Assembly: GCA_018340805.1 (NCBI GenBank)
Contig: JACMZG010000008.1
Span: forward strand, 13,980,038-14,044,037
Direction: 5' to 3'
Length of the DNA stretch: 64,000 nt
Source of the DNA: Microvelia longipes
Lineage: Eukaryota > Arthropoda > Insecta > Hemiptera > Veliidae
Shown piece after piece: positions 60,716-64,000 of the stretch (position 1 is its first letter; every line of letters starts with the position of its first letter). The position numbers and the translations under genes were made by a program. The notes under the pieces are model-generated. The model was not told where the DNA came from. It ran no database searches and saw only the letters and a list, made by a program, of their open reading frames with translations.

Positions 60716-62240
60716 AACTGTTACATCATTAAACTACTTTTGTAATAATTAAATATAATTATTTCCAACTGCTAATATAAATATGTTAATATTTATTTTA
60801 AATAAATGTTTAAAAAACGACTACTTAAGGAAAGCGAAGGTATGATATAAAGCTTTGTGTCTGGTTAATAGTGACTCTGTCGTTAGTCAGATAAGAATCA
60901 TGATGTGATAGTTTTTCTTTGTGATACGTGTCTGTAGGATGATAGTGAAAACTATGACTCGGGTACTCTCAGTTTCCATAGTGTTCCTATATGAGAAAAC
61001 TATTGATCTAATATCCACTGAAAAGAAAAATCAATGGAATCCTTGTAAATCTCTGTAGAGCTTTCCAACATTACCTTATTTATAAAATAAATCACTGCAT
61101 CATTCTTTTTTTAATAGTTTTAATAGATCTACATCATCATAAATAACACCATGCAATTAAAATAAAATATTTTTTTTTTTTTTTTTTAAATTTTATTTAT
61201 TGAATAATACAACAACAATTGTGATTGTTACAAGTATTAGAGATAGCACAGTTTTAATGGCATGGTGCGCTTGATTGAGGAACAATCCAGTGATTGCACT
61301 CAGGCGGGAGTTGGAAATAGATAAATGAGAAAATTATATCACTATTGAAATGTAAGAGATAGAATAAATAAAATGTTAAAATAAATGAGTAAATAAAATG
61401 TAGTAGTAAGATAATTAGATAAATTTATGTTGATCTTATAGAGATAACTGGTCTCGAGGCCACTGCCTCCTCAGGCGTCTCATAGGATTTTCAGGAAGGG
61501 TATTAGAGGATAGAGTTTTTACGAGAGGATTGGGATGATCGATTGGACATGGAAGCGTTTATATCGGGATATAGAAAGATCTCGGACAAATGGAACATTA
61601 AGGTCGTTGTGGAGAGTAAGGTTTGATACATAGAAAGGAGCATTTGTAATGGTTCGAAGGATTTTAGATTGCAGGACTTGGAGACGATTGGAGTTAGAAC
61701 GCTTGGGCCCAATTCCAGACCATAGCCCATGATGGTTTTATATGACATTATAGATCCTAAGTTTGTTGCTCAAATGTTAATTTGGACCTACGATCTAAAA
61801 GACGTGACAGGAACTTGAAACGTCTTGATACGTCAGTCCGTTTTGTTTTAGTGTGTGTTGCCAATTTAAACGTCTGTCAAGGTTAAGGCCCAGGTATCGG
61901 ACACTGAGGATTGAGGTATGTGAACTTGGTTAAGGGTGACTGGAGGACAAGTGTCTATACGAAGAGCGAAAAGTGACATGAATACTTTTCTGTTCGTTTA
62001 TCTTTATCCTCCATTTCCTCAACCAGGGTTCAAGAGGGTAAGATGGGTTCTGGGTATTGTCGGAAGCGGTTATATGGCTATTGTGCTAGGATGGCCTTGT
62101 CATGCAATCTGCAAAGGTTCCAAGGTGTGTGGACGGGTGTTCTGGATATTCATGAGTATAGAAGGAGTAAAGAATGGGACCTAGGATACTACCTTGCGGG
62201 ACGCCAGCGAGGATAGATTAAGGAGAGTGAGTAGCCTAAA

Positions 62241-62600
62241 CTAACTTGGAAGAATTCTAGTGAGAATGATTGAGGATAATAGGTAAAAGGAAGGATTCTT
62301 GAGTTTCCAAAGCAGTCCGGCATGCCATACTCTATCAAAGGCTTGTGCCTCATCAAGAAATACCGCCGAACAATACTTTTTCGACTCAAGGCTGGAGGCA
62401 ATGACATCGACTACCGATGACATTGTTGGACAGTGGAATGCTGGGCGGAAACCAAATTGGTGGTTTGGAATTTCGTCTTTAAGGTAAGGAAGGAGTCGGC
62501 GAAGGAGGAGTTTTTCAAGGATTTTCCCCATGACAGGAAGAAGACTGATAGGTCGGTAGGACGAAGGGATGAGTTGGTTTGGAGGGTTTTGGAATCATGA
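62241..62600 (-). pseudogene. LINE ORF2 fragment: reverse transcriptase fingers/palm
   Basis: NQLIPSSYRPISLLPVMGKI leads, with a frame change near 62530, into LEKLLLRRLLPYL, NHQFGFRPAFHC and YCSAVFLDEAQAFDRVWHAG. YRPISLL, HQFGFR and the AFD aspartate motif are the Jockey RT signatures. The downstream FADD region (about 62080-62200) and C-terminal part (about 61500-61990; LFALR.DTCPPVTLNQV, GPSVLTPIVSKSC) are broken by stops and frameshifts. The element is dead. Confidence 0.8.
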
Positions 62601-62697
62601 TATAGTAGCAAATTTCCATTGGGTTGGGAAGTGGGTTGTTCGAAGGACAGCGTTGCATATGTAGGTAAGGAAAAAATACCCTTCTTCGGAAGGCGCT

Positions 62698-63204
62698 TTA
62701 GGATTTCAGGTTTATTAGGTCATAGCCAGGAGATTTTCGGGATTTGAGGTGTTTAATTGTGTGCTGAATATCAGAGGGGTTAAAGGCTTTAGGTGGAGGA
62801 GACATTTGCAGGGGGATAAGAAGGTCGTTATTGATTTTATGTTCGTGGTCTTGGTCTAGGATATCGGGATGGGGAGAGAAAAGATTACTGAGATGCTGGG
62901 CAAAAACTTCAACTTTATCAGCTTCCGACTTCGCCCAAGTATCATCAGGTCTTTTTAAAGGAGAGGGAGTGAATTTGTGAGATAGGAGCCGTCGACTTGC
63001 ATTCCATAGAGATCTGTCTCTGTCTGTCAGTTGTTCGGTGTAATTCTCGAATTTAGCGTCATTATGTTGTCTTATTAGTTTAGTTAGTGTCCTGCTAATT
63101 GTATTTAATATCCTTTTGTCTGAGGGGTATCTTGTCCTTTTCCACTGTGCTCTAGCTCGTCTTTTGTCGGTAATAAGAGTGCGTATTTCGTTAGGTAGTG
63201 TCAT
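62698..63204 (-). pseudogene. LINE ORF2 fragment: endonuclease-RT linker
   Basis: An open stretch of 168 codons. ITDKRRARAQWKRTRYPSDK, NTISRTLTKLIRQH and LKSRKSPGYD are typical of the linker that precedes the reverse transcriptase in Jockey-clade elements. The last motif corresponds to K..KSPG.D of the RT N-terminus. The frame then breaks near 62700. The ATG at 63204 is internal to the original protein, because the element is 5'-truncated. Confidence 0.85.
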
Positions 63205-63304
63205 CAGTTAAAATAAAATATAATTTATTATTAGTGATTAATGAATGTATTTACAATATACATATTCTATGAGATATCCTACTAGCAAAAAAGTAAGTTG
63301 TACA

Positions 63305-63465
63305 AAAACAAAAATTTGTACGGAGCACGTCAGAACTAATCCTTAACTTATCGGATGATATGTTAAGTATATTTTTGCACTTACAATACTTCTTATTATA
63401 ACTACAATAGTTGCTATAATATTTTAGGAAAAGTTGCTTATATTTTTAGGAAAAGTAAAAATCAT
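63305..63465 (+). repeat. repeat family A, small remnant
   Basis: GTACGGAGCACGTCAGAACT and the terminal AGGAAAAGTAAAAATC remain, with most of the family missing. The rest of the window to 64000 is unassigned AT-rich DNA. Confidence 0.4.
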
Positions 63466-64000
63466 TTAGTTATTGATAATTTCAAAATTTTTATTTTCTT
63501 TAAATGAAAATTGTCTAAGTAAATACACAATTCAATTGTGTATTACACAATAAAATTGAGTAAACAAGTATCTTCATTTATGGATGACAATAAGTTTTTA
63601 ACAATTTTTTAATTATTAATGGATCTTCAATCCTTTCAACAAATTGATTTTTTTTTCAAAAAAGTTTTAGAGCCCCTCAAAAACCCTTCCACGGCCCCTG
63701 GTGCTATCCTCTTTAGCTTAGTTGTTAGGGGGCTTACATTTTTATTTAAATCTTATTTTTTAAGTATGTAAAATAATTTTACAAAATTACTTGTTTATGC
63801 AAATTTGATGTTTTTACGTATAAATTTACTAAAACATTGATGACTTTACTTCTGCTTTCAAATTACAACAATATAGTTGATCAAGAAGTAATAGAGTATC
63901 TCTTTTAACTGATTTTTAATTTTGAAAGTCCAAGAAGGGAATAATAAAAGAAGAATTAGAGTGGCGACGTTTCCATTAATGTGGCGGTATAGCCAGCTCG

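Larger units (their letters stand above)
61171..63207 (-). mobile_element. 5'-truncated Jockey-like LINE with poly(A) and 14-bp target duplication
   Basis: The insert ends in poly(A) on the minus strand (T run at 61171-61188) and starts abruptly at 63207. TTAAAATAAAATAT flanks it exactly at 61157-61170 and 63208-63221. This is a textbook target-primed insertion of about 2.04 kb. It encodes the end of the endonuclease-RT linker, reverse transcriptase motifs and the C-terminal domain, in several frames. Confidence 0.9.

Noticed and set aside
61936..62487. Plus-strand open frames across the LINE
   Set aside because: They are antisense to the reverse transcriptase remnants and have no homology of their own.

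Overview
This window is eukaryotic nuclear DNA. It is very AT-rich, its genes are split by many GT-AG introns, and it is full of transposon remnants and TA microsatellites. Protein similarity and the Jockey-type LINE point to an arthropod, most likely an insect. A hemipteran would fit, but that is only an impression from the repeat style.

Layout. (1) 642-17998, plus strand: the last 13 exons of TMEM94, a P-type-ATPase-like magnesium pump of the ER; the 5' part lies outside the window. (2) 20825-29625, minus strand: a complete 8-exon RIOX1/NO66 gene (JmjC ribosomal oxygenase, 629 residues). The two genes converge, with 2.8 kb between their stop codons. (3) About 37.8 kb, plus strand: one plausible first coding exon of an unrecognised gene whose remaining exons I could not find. 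(4) 38-64 kb: essentially repeats. They include several non-autonomous families, a tRNA-derived SINE, fold-back elements and a decayed 5'-truncated Jockey-like LINE with a 14-bp target-site duplication.

The most interesting content is a set of self-cleaving-ribozyme signatures inside mobile elements. Four loci (19.6-19.8, 27.0, 31.1 and 52.0 kb) carry type I hammerhead cores of the minimal Penelope-like kind. The one at 31105-31141 is intact, with all three stems and a GUC cleavage site. A second, unrelated family of about 170-340 bp (13.65, 57.5 and 60.15 kb) carries what reads as a type III hammerhead: six-base-pair stem III, CTGATGAG, stem II, CGAAAC. Both groups integrate in the same way, with target duplications of about 10-12 bp and, in several copies, inverted arms plus a one-sided tail. 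This suggests retrozyme-like parasites sharing Penelope-type machinery. One Penelope-like hairpin sits only 11 bp upstream of the RIOX1 exon 2 splice acceptor.

The two conserved genes have housekeeping roles (ER magnesium loading; nucleolar histidine hydroxylation of a ribosomal protein). Nothing in the sequence links them beyond adjacency.
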